NCBI RefSeq assembly: GCF_965200585.1
Contig: NZ_OZ241361.1
DNA: 64,000 nt
Strand: one strand, 5' to 3'
Origin: Bacterioplanoides sp965200585
GTDB lineage: Bacteria > Pseudomonadota > Gammaproteobacteria > Pseudomonadales > Oceanobacteraceae
Both the position numbers and the translations under genes were made by a program. The stretch's first letter is position 1. Each line of letters opens with the position of its first letter. The notes under the pieces are model-generated. The model was not told the origin of the DNA. It did no database searches and worked only from the letters and a program-made list of their open reading frames with translations. Of the stretch, positions 17,501 to 25,666 are shown piece after piece.

Positions 17501-17680
17501 TTTATTACGCCAATGGCCGTGTCGCTGGGCTTTGGTATCTTGTTTACCACCTTTGTCTGCTTGCTGGTGCTGCCTGCCATCTATGTGCTGTTGGATAATA
17601 TTCAACAAGCGCTGGGGTTAGCGAATAAGGATTTGTCAGATGCTGACCCGGCAGATGAACCGCTGAATAAACCGTTATAA
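14504..17680 (+). CDS. RND efflux permease
   Basis: A 1058-residue resistance-nodulation-division inner-membrane transporter driven by protons. It has the 12-TM plan with two large periplasmic loops: helix 1 near residue 25, a helix cluster at about 335-490 with the motif IVALGIVVDDAIIAGENIYEH (paired Asp of TM4), and a second cluster at about 870-1030 with GIVALAGVVVNDSLILVTYAN. The opening MSEHRIAPNLLMAFLIIGGF is common in the subgroup annotated as AcrB/AcrD/AcrF-like proteins of unknown substrate. It ends 5 bases inside the convergent MOSC gene. No regulator is adjacent, so substrate and control are unknown. Confidence 0.95.
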   Translation: MMSNNHKLASRRGPVAWMSEHRIAPNLLMAFLIIGGFLMSLTIRKEFIPPYEADAVRVSVAYPGATPSEMEQGVVLPIENELASLDGFKEVTSNISRGSARVTLELENGVDKQQAYQDIQQAVNRISTFPAQIERPIVSLVSGSIEVMELALFGPLDRFELKRLAERIKEQLLTSTQISKVELRGVPDEEIQIEIRQLDLQRYDLTLTQVARIISDNALEQSAGAVKTEAGDILVTLNDRAYWAADFQQLPLITDDQGVQLRLGDIARVQEGFADANRLVTYNGKTSVRFDIHRAENQTPLTVVEAAYEQLDLIRAELPPGIELIVTDDDGETYRQRVGLLLKNAAIGLILVMLLLSLFLEYRLAFWVTMGIPTAFLGALLLLPLWDVSINMVSMFAFIVALGIVVDDAIIAGENIYEHMQQGMPFHDAAIVGAREVSMPLAFAILTNVAAFLPLLSLPGFSGKLFVAIPIVVISCFMISWIEALFILPTHLANLKKTPKTGIGLKLDKAQGKVDEKLHNFINFKYLPVLDKVLHNPGKTLAVALAIGAIVLSYPMSGRMGFSMFPRLEGEFAVASVELPSNAPLSQAEAVRTHLEQSLYQVAEPFDAAGVPLVLSVEGNITDSSVEIEARLVDVEERPITANETVQRWRDIIGEIPGIRSLTFDAERGGGPSGGSGLTVELRGSNTDELKQASAALAQELVQLSGVKDVANSFESGSPQWDIKLNALGRSLNLDASDVASQVRAALYGARALRQQRERNEVTVLVRLPLEERSYAADIERLQIQTPAGGYVFLGDIATLVKERAPANITRRDGQQIIRVTSEVEPRSQIPAVINVLREDTFNQLESLYPSVEFSFKGRQANTQESVSSLQLYGFFSMLLIYVLLAIPFRSYAQPLLIMLVIPFGAVGAVIGHILLDLAGRNMGMSIMSIMGIVALAGVVVNDSLILVTYANEQRQKGLNALQAVRAAGVRRFRPILLTTLTTFGGLAPMVFEGSRQAQFITPMAVSLGFGILFTTFVCLLVLPAIYVLLDNIQQALGLANKDLSDADPADEPLNKPL

Positions 17681-18187
17681 CAAAGACTGTTGCGGTGTAT
17701 AGAGGCGGATTTCATCGCCCAGCCGGATGTCGCCGGATACCAGCACCTTACAACATAAGCCGCCATGCCCCAGCATGGCACTTAAGCCACCTTTGCCTAA
17801 CTCCTGTTCCATGCGGCTACAGGGATGGCAGAGGGCGGTGGCCTCAAACACGGCATCACCAATCTGAAAAATCTGATAGCGCAGGGCGTTCAGGTTGATG
17901 TTTTTCACCACCAGATTGCGCCGTAATTGCGCCGGTGCCACTGGTATGCCACCCAGATAATGACCAATCTGCTGAATAAACTCTTCACTTATCAGCGTGA
18001 CCTGACGAGCGCTGCCCGGTGTTTTCTCCATCCGATGATCACCCTCAAGCCCCAGGCTTTCAACAGCCCGGGTCTGCTCAAGCGCGCGCATCGCCATCCG
18101 GCGACCCGGACGAACGCCAATCCAGCTCAGCTCACCAGGCGGAAGGTGGTTTACATAGCGGGAAAAGAGTTTGCTTTGTGCTGACAT
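17675..18187 (-). CDS. MOSC-domain protein
   Basis: A 170-residue MOSC (molybdenum cofactor sulfurase C-terminal) protein. MOSC domains bind sulfur or molybdopterin-linked sulfur and occur in YiiM- and MOCOS-type enzymes. Visible family features are GLEGDHR near residue 50, SARQVTLISEEFIQQI, RRNLVV, and the conserved cysteine region ALCHPCSRME near 125-134, which would hold the sulfur-binding Cys. The ATG at 18187 has GGAG nine bases ahead; a TTG five codons earlier is unlikely. It is convergent with, and overlaps, the RND permease by six bases. Whether it serves molybdenum cofactor or detoxification is not visible. Confidence 0.88.
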   Translation of the reverse strand: MSAQSKLFSRYVNHLPPGELSWIGVRPGRRMAMRALEQTRAVESLGLEGDHRMEKTPGSARQVTLISEEFIQQIGHYLGGIPVAPAQLRRNLVVKNINLNALRYQIFQIGDAVFEATALCHPCSRMEQELGKGGLSAMLGHGGLCCKVLVSGDIRLGDEIRLYTPQQSLL

Positions 18188-18395
18188 AGGGTGATTCTCC
18201 AAATAATGTCGGCTGATTATGCCGTGCTTTGGGTTGAGACGCCGCTCGATAAACTCAGTTCCTTTAATTTGATGTGGCTTGCAAAAAATTATACCGTTAT
18301 CTAGTCTAGTTTGATCAAAGGATCAAATATCCATTGCGGATAACAAAGGGAGTTATTAATATCAGCCGTCTTTCTGATTAAAATAAGGATGTTTT

Positions 18396-19340
18396 ATGTC
18401 AGCTCTTCTGCGCTGCCTGACTCTGGTTGGCCTGTTTATCACCTCTAATGTATTGGCTCATGACCTGACGCCGTGCCAACAAAAAAGCAAAGCCGTTCTC
18501 GAAATCATCAACAAGGGAACACCATCCGCCGCCTGGAATCAGGAGTTGATCACCCTGGCGAAAGGCTCAGCCATCAATAGTGACTGTAATCACTGGCAAT
18601 ACAATATTCTTTATGGGCTTTCTGGCAGTCAGTTCCCGACGGGGGATTATCGTCGTTGGTTATTCGCTCAACTGGATGTGGTTGAAGCGCAGGAGCTCGA
18701 CACCTTAATACCTAAAACACTGGATTATGTATTTGCTGACCAGCAACAAGGACAAGCTATTGCCTCAAGCGAGTGGCCGAAAATTCTTCAGGCGGTTGCC
18801 AGAATGCCAGCGCAGGATGTTGCTGCCTTGCCAGCGGCGCTGTCTCAACATACCGAGCAGCAGCCAGCTAAGAATGAAAAAGACAGCCATGGAAAACAAG
18901 CCGCGGAAACACTGACCCGCCAGTTGGATGAGCTGGCAGGGTTGGCAGGCTCTGAGCGTTTGGGTACACCACCACTCAATAAAGCGGATTGGCTTGGAAT
19001 GATGTTAAAGGCTATTGCAGTGCGCCAACCAGAATTGATGGTGGATTACTACAACAAGCAGGGGGCTCAGCTGGATAAGCCGCTTTATCTGCTGAAACCT
19101 GTAACCCGCTATTACCGCTATGTGGTTAAAAACAACCAAAATGAGTTGCTGCCTGCTGCTGACCAAGCCCTGAATCAGCTGCTTGAACAACTGTCACTGA
19201 AGCGTGAATCATTAAACAGCAATAGCAAAACAACGCTGAAGCTTCTGGTGAGTGATCTGGAAAAAGCGGCGGCCAAACGCCCGGATCTTCAGCAGAAACT
19301 GGATGTCTTAAGGAAGGGTTATCCAGTTTTGAGTGAATAA
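18396..19340 (+). CDS. Exported protein of unknown function
   Basis: A 314-residue protein with a clear signal peptide (MSALLRCLTLVGLFITSNVLA, cleavage after Ala21). I do not recognise a family. The mature part has two conserved-looking cysteines near its start (CQQKSK and SDCNHW), which could form a disulfide, and is then almost entirely helical, with a Gln/Lys-rich hydrophilic stretch at about 150-175 and a coiled-coil-prone C-terminal third. The gene stands alone between a divergent MOSC gene and sulP. The 208-base upstream gap is AT-rich and contains only a weak TTTGATC/GATCAAA repeat at 18310-18327. Periplasmic location is inferred. Confidence 0.72.
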   Translation: MSALLRCLTLVGLFITSNVLAHDLTPCQQKSKAVLEIINKGTPSAAWNQELITLAKGSAINSDCNHWQYNILYGLSGSQFPTGDYRRWLFAQLDVVEAQELDTLIPKTLDYVFADQQQGQAIASSEWPKILQAVARMPAQDVAALPAALSQHTEQQPAKNEKDSHGKQAAETLTRQLDELAGLAGSERLGTPPLNKADWLGMMLKAIAVRQPELMVDYYNKQGAQLDKPLYLLKPVTRYYRYVVKNNQNELLPAADQALNQLLEQLSLKRESLNSNSKTTLKLLVSDLEKAAAKRPDLQQKLDVLRKGYPVLSE

Positions 19341-19439
19341 CGATCATTTCCGATTGAGCGACCTTGCTGGTATAGTCGCGCCCCTTGATGGCGGGGCGCT
19401 GGCCCTTGCAAAATACTCCAACAGAAGGGAACTTCTCTG

Positions 19440-21032
19440 ATGTTATTGCTGCGCGAATTTATGCAGACTTTTTCTCCCAACCTGAAGAACGATACCCTGT
19501 CAGGTTTGACCGTTGCACTGGCGTTAGTGCCGGAAGCGGTTGCTTTTGCTTTTGTTGCCGGTGTGCATCCGTTAACGGGTTTATATGCCGCCTTTATGGT
19601 GGGGTTGATTACTGCTGTAATGGGCGGTCGTCCGGGTATGATTTCTGGTGCTACCGGTGCACTGGCGGTTGTTATGGTGTCTCTTGTGGCTGAGGCCGAG
19701 AGGAGCTTTGGTGTGAGTGGCGGGGGCTCAGGTACCGGCCCTCAGTATCTGTTTGCAGCAGTGGTGCTGATGGGCATTATCCAGATTGTGGCCGGGGCCT
19801 TTAAGCTGGGTAAGTTTATTCGTATCGTGCCATACCCGGTGATGCTGGGTTTTGTGAACGGTCTGGCGATTGTGATCTTTCTGGCGCAATTACCGCAGTT
19901 ACAATCGGCAACCCCGGTTGGTAAATGGGGCTGGACAGAGGGCACCTGGCTGGCCGGTTCTGAACTTCTTATTATGCTGGGCCTGATTGGCCTGACCATG
20001 GCGATTACGCACTTCCTGCCTAAGATCACTTCGGCGTTCCCATCGGCGCTGGCGGGGATTCTGGCGGTATCCGGTATTGCTTTATTTGCCGATCTGGATA
20101 CCAAAACCGTTGGTGATCTGGCCTCAATCGCTGGCGGTTTACCGGATTTTGGTATTCCGAATGTGCCGCTGAACATGGAAACCTTCTGGTTTATTCTGCC
20201 GTATTCGGTCATTTTTGCCGCTATTGGTTTGATTGAGTCGTTATTAACGGTCACCGTGATTGATGAGATGACCAACACCCGTGGTCGTGGCAACAAAGAG
20301 TGTGTCGCTCAGGGCAGTGCCAACCTGGTAACGGGCTTCTTTGGTGGCATGGGCGGTTGTGCCATGATTGGTCAGAGCATGATTAATGTCAGCTCGGGTG
20401 GTCGTGGTCGCTGGTCGGGTATCGCTGCGGCGCTGTTCCTGCTGAGCTTTATTCTGTTTGCCTCGCCGCTGATCGAGCAGATTCCGATTGCGGCATTAAC
20501 TGGCGTGATGTTTATGGTTGTGATTGGCACTTTTGAGTGGTCAAGCTTCCGTATGCTGGGCAAAATACCGAAACAAGATGCTTTTATCATTGTATTAGTA
20601 TCCGGTGTGACCGTGGCGACTGATCTGGCGATTGCAGTGATTGTGGGTGTGATTGTGGCAGCGCTGGTATTTGCCTGGGAACACGCAAAACACATCAGTG
20701 CGCGCACTTTGATCCAGGAAGATGGCGCGAAAGTTTATGACCTGTTTGGCCCGTTATTCTTTGGCTCGGTATCGGCGTTTAAGGATATTTTTGATCCGGA
20801 GAATGACCCTGAGGTTGTAATTATTGAGTTCAAAAACTCACGCGTGGCTGACTCCTCTGCGATTGAAGCCATTGATACCATTGCTGAGCGTTATATTGCC
20901 GCGGGTAAAGAAGTGCACTTGCGCCACTTATCGGAAGAGTGTCGTGTGCTGCTGAATAAAGCCGGTAATTTGTGTGACGTGAATGTGATTGAGGATCCTA
21001 ATTACCGCGTAGCCACTGATAAGCTGGCTTAA
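19440..21032 (+). CDS. SulP-family anion permease with STAS domain
   Basis: A 530-residue inner-membrane transporter. SulP proteins move sulfate, bicarbonate or other anions, many by Na+ or proton symport. Hydrophobic helices fill residues about 25-400, including VALALVPEAVAFAFVAGVHPLTGLYAAF, which is the SulP opening motif, and GQSMINVSSGGRGRWSGI. A cytoplasmic STAS domain follows at about 425-525 (VYDLFGPLFFGSVSAFKDIF ... SRVADSSAIEAID). Short SulP proteins of this type in marine bacteria are often BicA-like bicarbonate carriers, but the substrate cannot be decided here. A GAAGGGA element lies about 10 bases upstream of the ATG. Confidence 0.95.
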   Translation: MLLLREFMQTFSPNLKNDTLSGLTVALALVPEAVAFAFVAGVHPLTGLYAAFMVGLITAVMGGRPGMISGATGALAVVMVSLVAEAERSFGVSGGGSGTGPQYLFAAVVLMGIIQIVAGAFKLGKFIRIVPYPVMLGFVNGLAIVIFLAQLPQLQSATPVGKWGWTEGTWLAGSELLIMLGLIGLTMAITHFLPKITSAFPSALAGILAVSGIALFADLDTKTVGDLASIAGGLPDFGIPNVPLNMETFWFILPYSVIFAAIGLIESLLTVTVIDEMTNTRGRGNKECVAQGSANLVTGFFGGMGGCAMIGQSMINVSSGGRGRWSGIAAALFLLSFILFASPLIEQIPIAALTGVMFMVVIGTFEWSSFRMLGKIPKQDAFIIVLVSGVTVATDLAIAVIVGVIVAALVFAWEHAKHISARTLIQEDGAKVYDLFGPLFFGSVSAFKDIFDPENDPEVVIIEFKNSRVADSSAIEAIDTIAERYIAAGKEVHLRHLSEECRVLLNKAGNLCDVNVIEDPNYRVATDKLA

Positions 21033-21053
21033 TGCTCGGGAATCTCGGCAGGT

Positions 21054-21258
21054 CTCTGGATTCTGTTTCGAGAACAGCGACAGGATGTCGCGGAAGGATC
21101 GAAGGCACAAGGATGTGCCTTCGATCCGGTGGCAGAAACAGAATGTAGAGATCTGTTTTTGTACCTAATGCATATCGGAATCAGCCCGACCACCTCTTTA
21201 GCCGCCCGCGCCGAAGGTACATCCATGTACCTGCCGCGCTATCGCAACATCCTGTTGC
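21054..21258. repeat. Cluster of GGATG-loop hairpins, intergenic repeat
   Basis: This is the longest gene-free stretch (21033-21364) and nearly all of it is palindromic. An outer stem (21054-21069 with 21135-21150, 14 of 16 paired) encloses two perfect hairpins: 21077-21091 (GCGACA, GGA, TGTCGC) and 21096-21127 (14-base arms, AGGA loop). Two more follow in inverse orientation: 21208-21239 (12 of 14 paired, TCCA loop) and 21244-21258 (GCAACA, TCC, TGTTGC). All four share the core ACA(N)GGATGT on one strand. TTTTT at 21156-21160 after the outer stem could end sulP transcription. Such structures look like a dispersed REP-type element. Confidence 0.8.
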
Positions 21259-21364
21259 TGCTTTTAAAGAAGTGGCCGGACTGATTTTGAAATGGCAGCA
21301 AAATTTGCCTCCCTGCAATCCTCCTGCAACAATACGCCTCCCATAAAGACAAAGGCTTGCCGCC

Positions 21365-22513
21365 GTGCACATCGTTGCTGACGAAAATATCCCTCTGATT
21401 GAAGAATTCTTTGCCGATATTGGCTCTATTACCCGGGTTGCCGGACGCACTCTGACGGCTGACGAGTTGAGTGACGCCGATGTATTGCTGGTTCGTTCCG
21501 TCACCCAGGTGAATGAAGCTTTATTGGACGGTACGCCAGTGAAATTTGTTGGTACCGCAACGATCGGAACCGATCATATTGATCAGAGCTATCTGCAGCA
21601 GCAAGGGATTGGCTTTGAAAGTGCGCCGGGTTGTAACGCTCAGGCCGTTGTCGATTACGTATTAAGTGCATTAAGTGTGCTGACCGACGCGCGCGGTATT
21701 GCGTTTACAGACTTAACCGTTGCCGTGGTTGGTGTTGGCAATGTTGGTTTATTGCTGCGTCGTCGCTTGGAAGAAATGGGATTAACTGTGCTGGCTGTTG
21801 ATCCGTTTAAAGACCCGCAAGAGGTTGGTGAGCTGGTTCCTCTTGAAGAAGCATTAAAGGCCGATGTGATCTCGCTGCATACGCCGCTGACTCGTGACGG
21901 TGAGCATGCCACACATCATTTGATCAATGCTGAGCGCCTGGCTGAAATGAATCCGAATGCTTGCCTGATTAACAGTTGTCGTGGTGGCGTGGTTGATAAT
22001 CAGGCATTGCTGGCTCATATGAAAAGTCACCCGGAATTTGAGTCGGTATTGGATGTTTGGGAAAACGAGCCTGAACTTGATCTTAATCTGATGCATCGCT
22101 GTATGTTGGCAACGCCACACATTGCCGGGTATTCGCTGGATGGCAAGATGCGCGGTACCGAGTTTGTTTACCAGGGATTGTGCGAATTCTTTGGTTTGCC
22201 GGTACGTCGTAAGCTGGCTCAGTTCTTACCGGAGCCGGGCATTAAAATGGTGTCGTTCAGCGATCAGGTGCCTAAATATCAGGCATTACGAACGGCCATA
22301 CGGGCAGCGTATGAGATTCGGGTGGACGATGGTGTGATGCGCTCAGCCATGGTGAAAGCGGCCGCTGGCAGCTTGCGCGAAACCTTTGATCGCTTACGTA
22401 AGCATTATCCGTTACGACGCGATATCCCTCAGTTAAAGGTTCAGGTTCCGTCTAAATGCCACGAACTACAAAACCGCCTGACTGCAGCGGGATTTGACGT
22501 TCGTAGCAAATAA
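21365..22513 (+). CDS. pdxB: Erythronate-4-phosphate dehydrogenase
   Basis: A 382-residue NAD-dependent 2-hydroxyacid dehydrogenase of the pyridoxal-phosphate pathway, oxidising 4-phosphoerythronate. It starts with GTG (protein MHIVADENIPLIEEFF) and AAAGG about nine bases ahead. The Rossmann motif VGVGNVGLLLRRRLEEMG (about 121-138), active-site Arg in INSCRGGVVDN, Glu in ENEPELD, and His in TPHIAGYSLDGK are all present. The C-terminal PdxB dimerisation domain (residues about 280-380) separates it from other dehydrogenases. Family length is about 380, so it is complete. Confidence 0.96.
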   Translation: MHIVADENIPLIEEFFADIGSITRVAGRTLTADELSDADVLLVRSVTQVNEALLDGTPVKFVGTATIGTDHIDQSYLQQQGIGFESAPGCNAQAVVDYVLSALSVLTDARGIAFTDLTVAVVGVGNVGLLLRRRLEEMGLTVLAVDPFKDPQEVGELVPLEEALKADVISLHTPLTRDGEHATHHLINAERLAEMNPNACLINSCRGGVVDNQALLAHMKSHPEFESVLDVWENEPELDLNLMHRCMLATPHIAGYSLDGKMRGTEFVYQGLCEFFGLPVRRKLAQFLPEPGIKMVSFSDQVPKYQALRTAIRAAYEIRVDDGVMRSAMVKAAAGSLRETFDRLRKHYPLRRDIPQLKVQVPSKCHELQNRLTAAGFDVRSK

Positions 22514-22531
22514 GCGGGGAAGGTCAGCGGC

Positions 22532-23836
22532 TCAGGCCAGCTGACTCTCGATCAGGGATTCATGGTCTGAATCCAATGGTTTATCACACACCATCAGCAG
22601 GTGTTCTTGTAAGTAAGTCAGTAGGGCGTCCGCTGCTTTCAGGTCACGCTGGATAATCAGGCAGCGCAAATGGCGTTTATCCCGTTCCATAATCCGCACA
22701 TGGTAGTCGTTAGCGGTTTCAGGAAGAGCAAGATATAACGACTGGCAATTTTCGTTCAGTGTCAGATCACTTGTGACCAACTCCAACTCACACCCGGAAA
22801 AATTAATATTGCGGATTCGCACGGTATAACTCAGATCGGTTTCCCGGTCGTGCAGCTCAAATGGCTGTTCCAGCGGGCGCTGACGTGATTGTAGTCGCTG
22901 TTCACCCGGGTCATAAGCCAGTGGATTATAGACAGAGACGCCATCAATGCTCTCAATCTCTTCTCCCAGCATATAATTGTGGAACAAGGTGCAAGCGGCT
23001 TGCTGGCGTTCGAACTGCGCCAGATGGTCGGCGTTGTGGATTACGGCAAAGGTCGCTGCCTGACACTGTCTGGCAACCGCAGCATTTTCAGAGGGTAGGG
23101 TGAAATTATCGAATTCGCCGGTCGCAATCAGTGTCGGACACTGAGGGAATCGTTCAAACCCGGAGAAATTCAATAATCGCTGGGTGTTCTGAATGTAGCG
23201 CTGTTGCTCGTTTGGATTTAGTCGCGCAATCTGGCGATACATCGCTTTGCGATAGGTTGGGCTGACTTCTGTTTCTGATAGCCGGTTATGATTGATCAGG
23301 TTACAAACAGCCGTTGCGGCAAAGGCTTTCATATCGCCTTTGCCGAGTAACGATAGGCTGTCTTCCAGTAAGGTAATCAGGCTCTCGCGACGAAAGCAGG
23401 TGATGCCAGACAGTAGCAGGCGTTCAATTTTTTCCGGGTATTGCGTGGCGAACAGGGTTGCCATCGCCGAGCCGTAACTGACGCCCAATAAGATAACTTT
23501 GTTTATGTGCTGAGCATCTAAGAACTGAGCAATCAGATCGCCATAATCGGCAAGTGACAACTCCGGGGCCAGCTGTTCATTGCTGCCCTGGGAAGGAAAG
23601 TCGGCCAGGATAACCGGGTGGGTGGTGTAAGCCAGCTCGACCTCATTCTGAAATGAAGTAAAGCTCTGAAAAGCGCCTCCCAAAAAAACAACCGGCGTTT
23701 TGTGGCGATGTTGCGGAAGACTGAACGCTTTATATTCAACCCGGTAATTACCCAGTTGCTGAATGTTGGGTGGCGTACGGAGATCCGGTGCTGCAAAGTT
23801 GGAAAACTGCATACTTTGGGTTCTCTGGTGAGTCAT
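22532..23836 (-). CDS. Alpha/beta hydrolase fused to a C-terminal PilZ-like domain
   Basis: A 434-residue protein. The N-terminal two thirds are an alpha/beta hydrolase with a complete catalytic triad: Ser120 in GVSYGS, Asp243 in GEFDNF and His271 in NADHL. Residues about 313-415 look like a PilZ domain: R314xxxR318 for the first c-di-GMP motif and NFSGCELEL at 345-353 for the second, where the usual final Gly of (D/N)xSxxG is Glu350. It has no signal peptide. Substrate unknown; c-di-GMP control of the hydrolase is inference. A second Met eight codons in (23812) is an equally plausible start, since neither has a clear ribosome site. It is convergent with pdxB. Confidence 0.8.
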   Translation of the reverse strand: MTHQRTQSMQFSNFAAPDLRTPPNIQQLGNYRVEYKAFSLPQHRHKTPVVFLGGAFQSFTSFQNEVELAYTTHPVILADFPSQGSNEQLAPELSLADYGDLIAQFLDAQHINKVILLGVSYGSAMATLFATQYPEKIERLLLSGITCFRRESLITLLEDSLSLLGKGDMKAFAATAVCNLINHNRLSETEVSPTYRKAMYRQIARLNPNEQQRYIQNTQRLLNFSGFERFPQCPTLIATGEFDNFTLPSENAAVARQCQAATFAVIHNADHLAQFERQQAACTLFHNYMLGEEIESIDGVSVYNPLAYDPGEQRLQSRQRPLEQPFELHDRETDLSYTVRIRNINFSGCELELVTSDLTLNENCQSLYLALPETANDYHVRIMERDKRHLRCLIIQRDLKAADALLTYLQEHLLMVCDKPLDSDHESLIESQLA

Positions 23837-24033
23837 GTTTATAGTTATTGTGCTATCGACCTTACTGGATTTTACGGCAAATGACCAGACGTAGTACGGC
23901 CCAGAGAGAAATGCAGAAATCGGTTTAAGCTATTGAAATTAAAGGATTAAAATTACTTATGTATCAGTTTGAGCCATCTTTTTTAAGGTGAAACGATGAG
24001 GTTTTTGCAATAAATTGGTTCTTTCGTTCCAAT

Positions 24034-24660
24034 TTATTGTGGGGCGTTTAGCTGAAAATCAATACGATCCGGGGTGATATTGATTTGATACTCACCACCT
24101 GGGGTTGAAAAACTGTCGCTTGGGTAGCCATTGTTGTTTGGGATTGAGAAAACAAAACTTCCCGGAGAGCTGCTGATGCCAGTGCCAATGGGAGGAACAA
24201 TAGATTCAGGAATCAGGGAAGGAAAGGCCGGGTTGTTCAGATCAATGCTTTCGCCGGTCAGAGCCTGTAGTTCAATGGAAGCCGCTTGCAGGGCTTCATT
24301 GCGACTGGCCTGTAACGGATCAAGCGCCGGTGACTGGAAGTTGTAAATCGCCTGATTGGCCAGCTCGTTATTAAGTCGCTCACCAAGGTATTCATCGCTA
24401 ATCGGCAGGCTATCGAGTGGCTCCTGAGTCTGTGTTGCCAGTTGTTCACCCTCTGAAAAATCGTCTTCCAGTGGTGATACTTTAATAACACGTTTTTGGT
24501 CGCTCGAAGGTTGTGCGGCTTCCCGCTTACGAATAATCACCGTGGTATTTTCGATGTAAGAATCGGTCAGTTCTTCGCTGGGAATTTCACGAATATCAGC
24601 CCAGGTGGAGGGTGATAATGCGACGCCAAGTAATGCGCTGAGAGCCAGTGTGTGTTTCAT
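24034..24660 (-). CDS. Exported protein of unknown function
   Basis: A 208-residue protein with a signal peptide (MKHTLALSALLGVALSPSTWA, cleavage after Ala21). I do not recognise a family. The mature part is acidic and hydrophilic: IPSEELTDSYIENTTVIIRKREAA is followed by a segment containing DEYLGERLNNELANQAIYNFQ, and a Pro/Ser/Gly-rich C-terminus ends in a probable beta strand (GGEYQINITPDRIDFQLNA). It is preceded by a short gap from the aguAB unit transcribed in the same direction, but with 100 bases between them. An AT-rich hairpin (24008-24039) covers its stop codon. Probably periplasmic; function unknown. Confidence 0.7.
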   Translation of the reverse strand: MKHTLALSALLGVALSPSTWADIREIPSEELTDSYIENTTVIIRKREAAQPSSDQKRVIKVSPLEDDFSEGEQLATQTQEPLDSLPISDEYLGERLNNELANQAIYNFQSPALDPLQASRNEALQAASIELQALTGESIDLNNPAFPSLIPESIVPPIGTGISSSPGSFVFSIPNNNGYPSDSFSTPGGEYQINITPDRIDFQLNAPQ

Positions 24661-24760
24661 GGTGATTACTCGCTAGGATATTGTTTTTATCCTAGCTCGC
24701 TATGGGGTGATCACAAGGCTCTTTCACGCCAATTCCGGCTCTTTACTGCGCTTGACGTTT

Positions 24761-25663
24761 TCAGCGGTAACGCTTCAGTAAATCCGCATAGGCATCAATG
24801 CGACGATCACGGAAATAAGGCCAGATACGACGCAATTGCTCGCTGCGGTTTAAATCAACGTCAGCCACCAGTACGGCTTCTTGTTGGTGATTGGCGTGTG
24901 CCAGAAATTCACCCTGGCCGCCGCAGATAAAGCTGCTGCCCCAGAAGTCGATACCAGCGGTTACCTGGCTTGGGTCTGCTTCATAGCCGATGCGATTGAT
25001 TGCAACAACCGGCAGGTTATTCGCAACCGCATGGCCGCGCTGAACCGTGATCCAGGCTTCCTTCTGACGCTCATTTTCGGCGGCTTCTTCCTCTGGCTCC
25101 CAGCCAATCGCGGTTGGGTAAATCAGAATGTCGGCATCCGCTAATGCCATCAGGCGTGCTGCTTCGGGATACCATTGATCCCAGCAAACCAGAACACCCA
25201 GTTTACCAATGGATGTCTCGATGGGCTGAAAGCCCGGTTCTTCAGCATCGCCCGGAATAAAATAGTACTTTTCATAAAATCCCGGGTCGTCCGGAATGTG
25301 CATCTTGCGGTAAAAACCAGCCAGCTCTGTGCTGCGGTCGAAGACGATGGCGGTGTTGTGATACACCCCTTTGCCACGGCGCTCAAAAATAGAGCCAACA
25401 ATCACAATGTTCAGCTCAGCGGCCAGTTTTCCAAGTAATTGTGCGGTTTTACCGTCTAAGGTTTCGGCCAGATCAAACAAGTCAGCAGCCTGATGCTGGC
25501 AAAAGTACGGCCCGGCATGCAGCTCTTGCAGGCAAATGAGCTCAGCGCCCTGGTCGGCTGCCTGGCGAACCAGCTGAGCGGTTTTGTTCAGTGTGGTGGT
25601 CTTGTCCTGAATAAATGCCTGCTGCAATGCGGCCACTCGGATGTTACGTGCGGTATAAGTCAT
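24761..25663 (-). CDS. aguB: N-carbamoylputrescine amidase
   Basis: A 300-residue carbon-nitrogen hydrolase that converts N-carbamoylputrescine to putrescine, CO2 and ammonia. The nitrilase-superfamily triad is visible: Glu in CLQELHAGPYFCQ, Lys in FYRKMHIPDDPGFYEKYYF and Cys in LVCWDQWYPEAARLMAL. The FYEKYYFIPGD block is characteristic of the AguB group. It starts three bases after the aguA stop, so the two enzymes of the agmatine route are co-expressed. Cytoplasmic. Confidence 0.96.
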   Translation of the reverse strand: MTYTARNIRVAALQQAFIQDKTTTLNKTAQLVRQAADQGAELICLQELHAGPYFCQHQAADLFDLAETLDGKTAQLLGKLAAELNIVIVGSIFERRGKGVYHNTAIVFDRSTELAGFYRKMHIPDDPGFYEKYYFIPGDAEEPGFQPIETSIGKLGVLVCWDQWYPEAARLMALADADILIYPTAIGWEPEEEAAENERQKEAWITVQRGHAVANNLPVVAINRIGYEADPSQVTAGIDFWGSSFICGGQGEFLAHANHQQEAVLVADVDLNRSEQLRRIWPYFRDRRIDAYADLLKRYR

Positions 25664-25666
25664 AAG

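Noticed and set aside
19385..19693. Open frame overlapping the start of the SulP gene
   Set aside because: It is in a different frame from the clearly conserved SulP opening and its own sequence is low-complexity.
24008..24039. AT-rich hairpin at the end of the 24034 gene, possible terminator
   Set aside because: The stem is good (11 bases) but it is followed by A rather than U on the minus-strand transcript, so it is not a normal intrinsic terminator.
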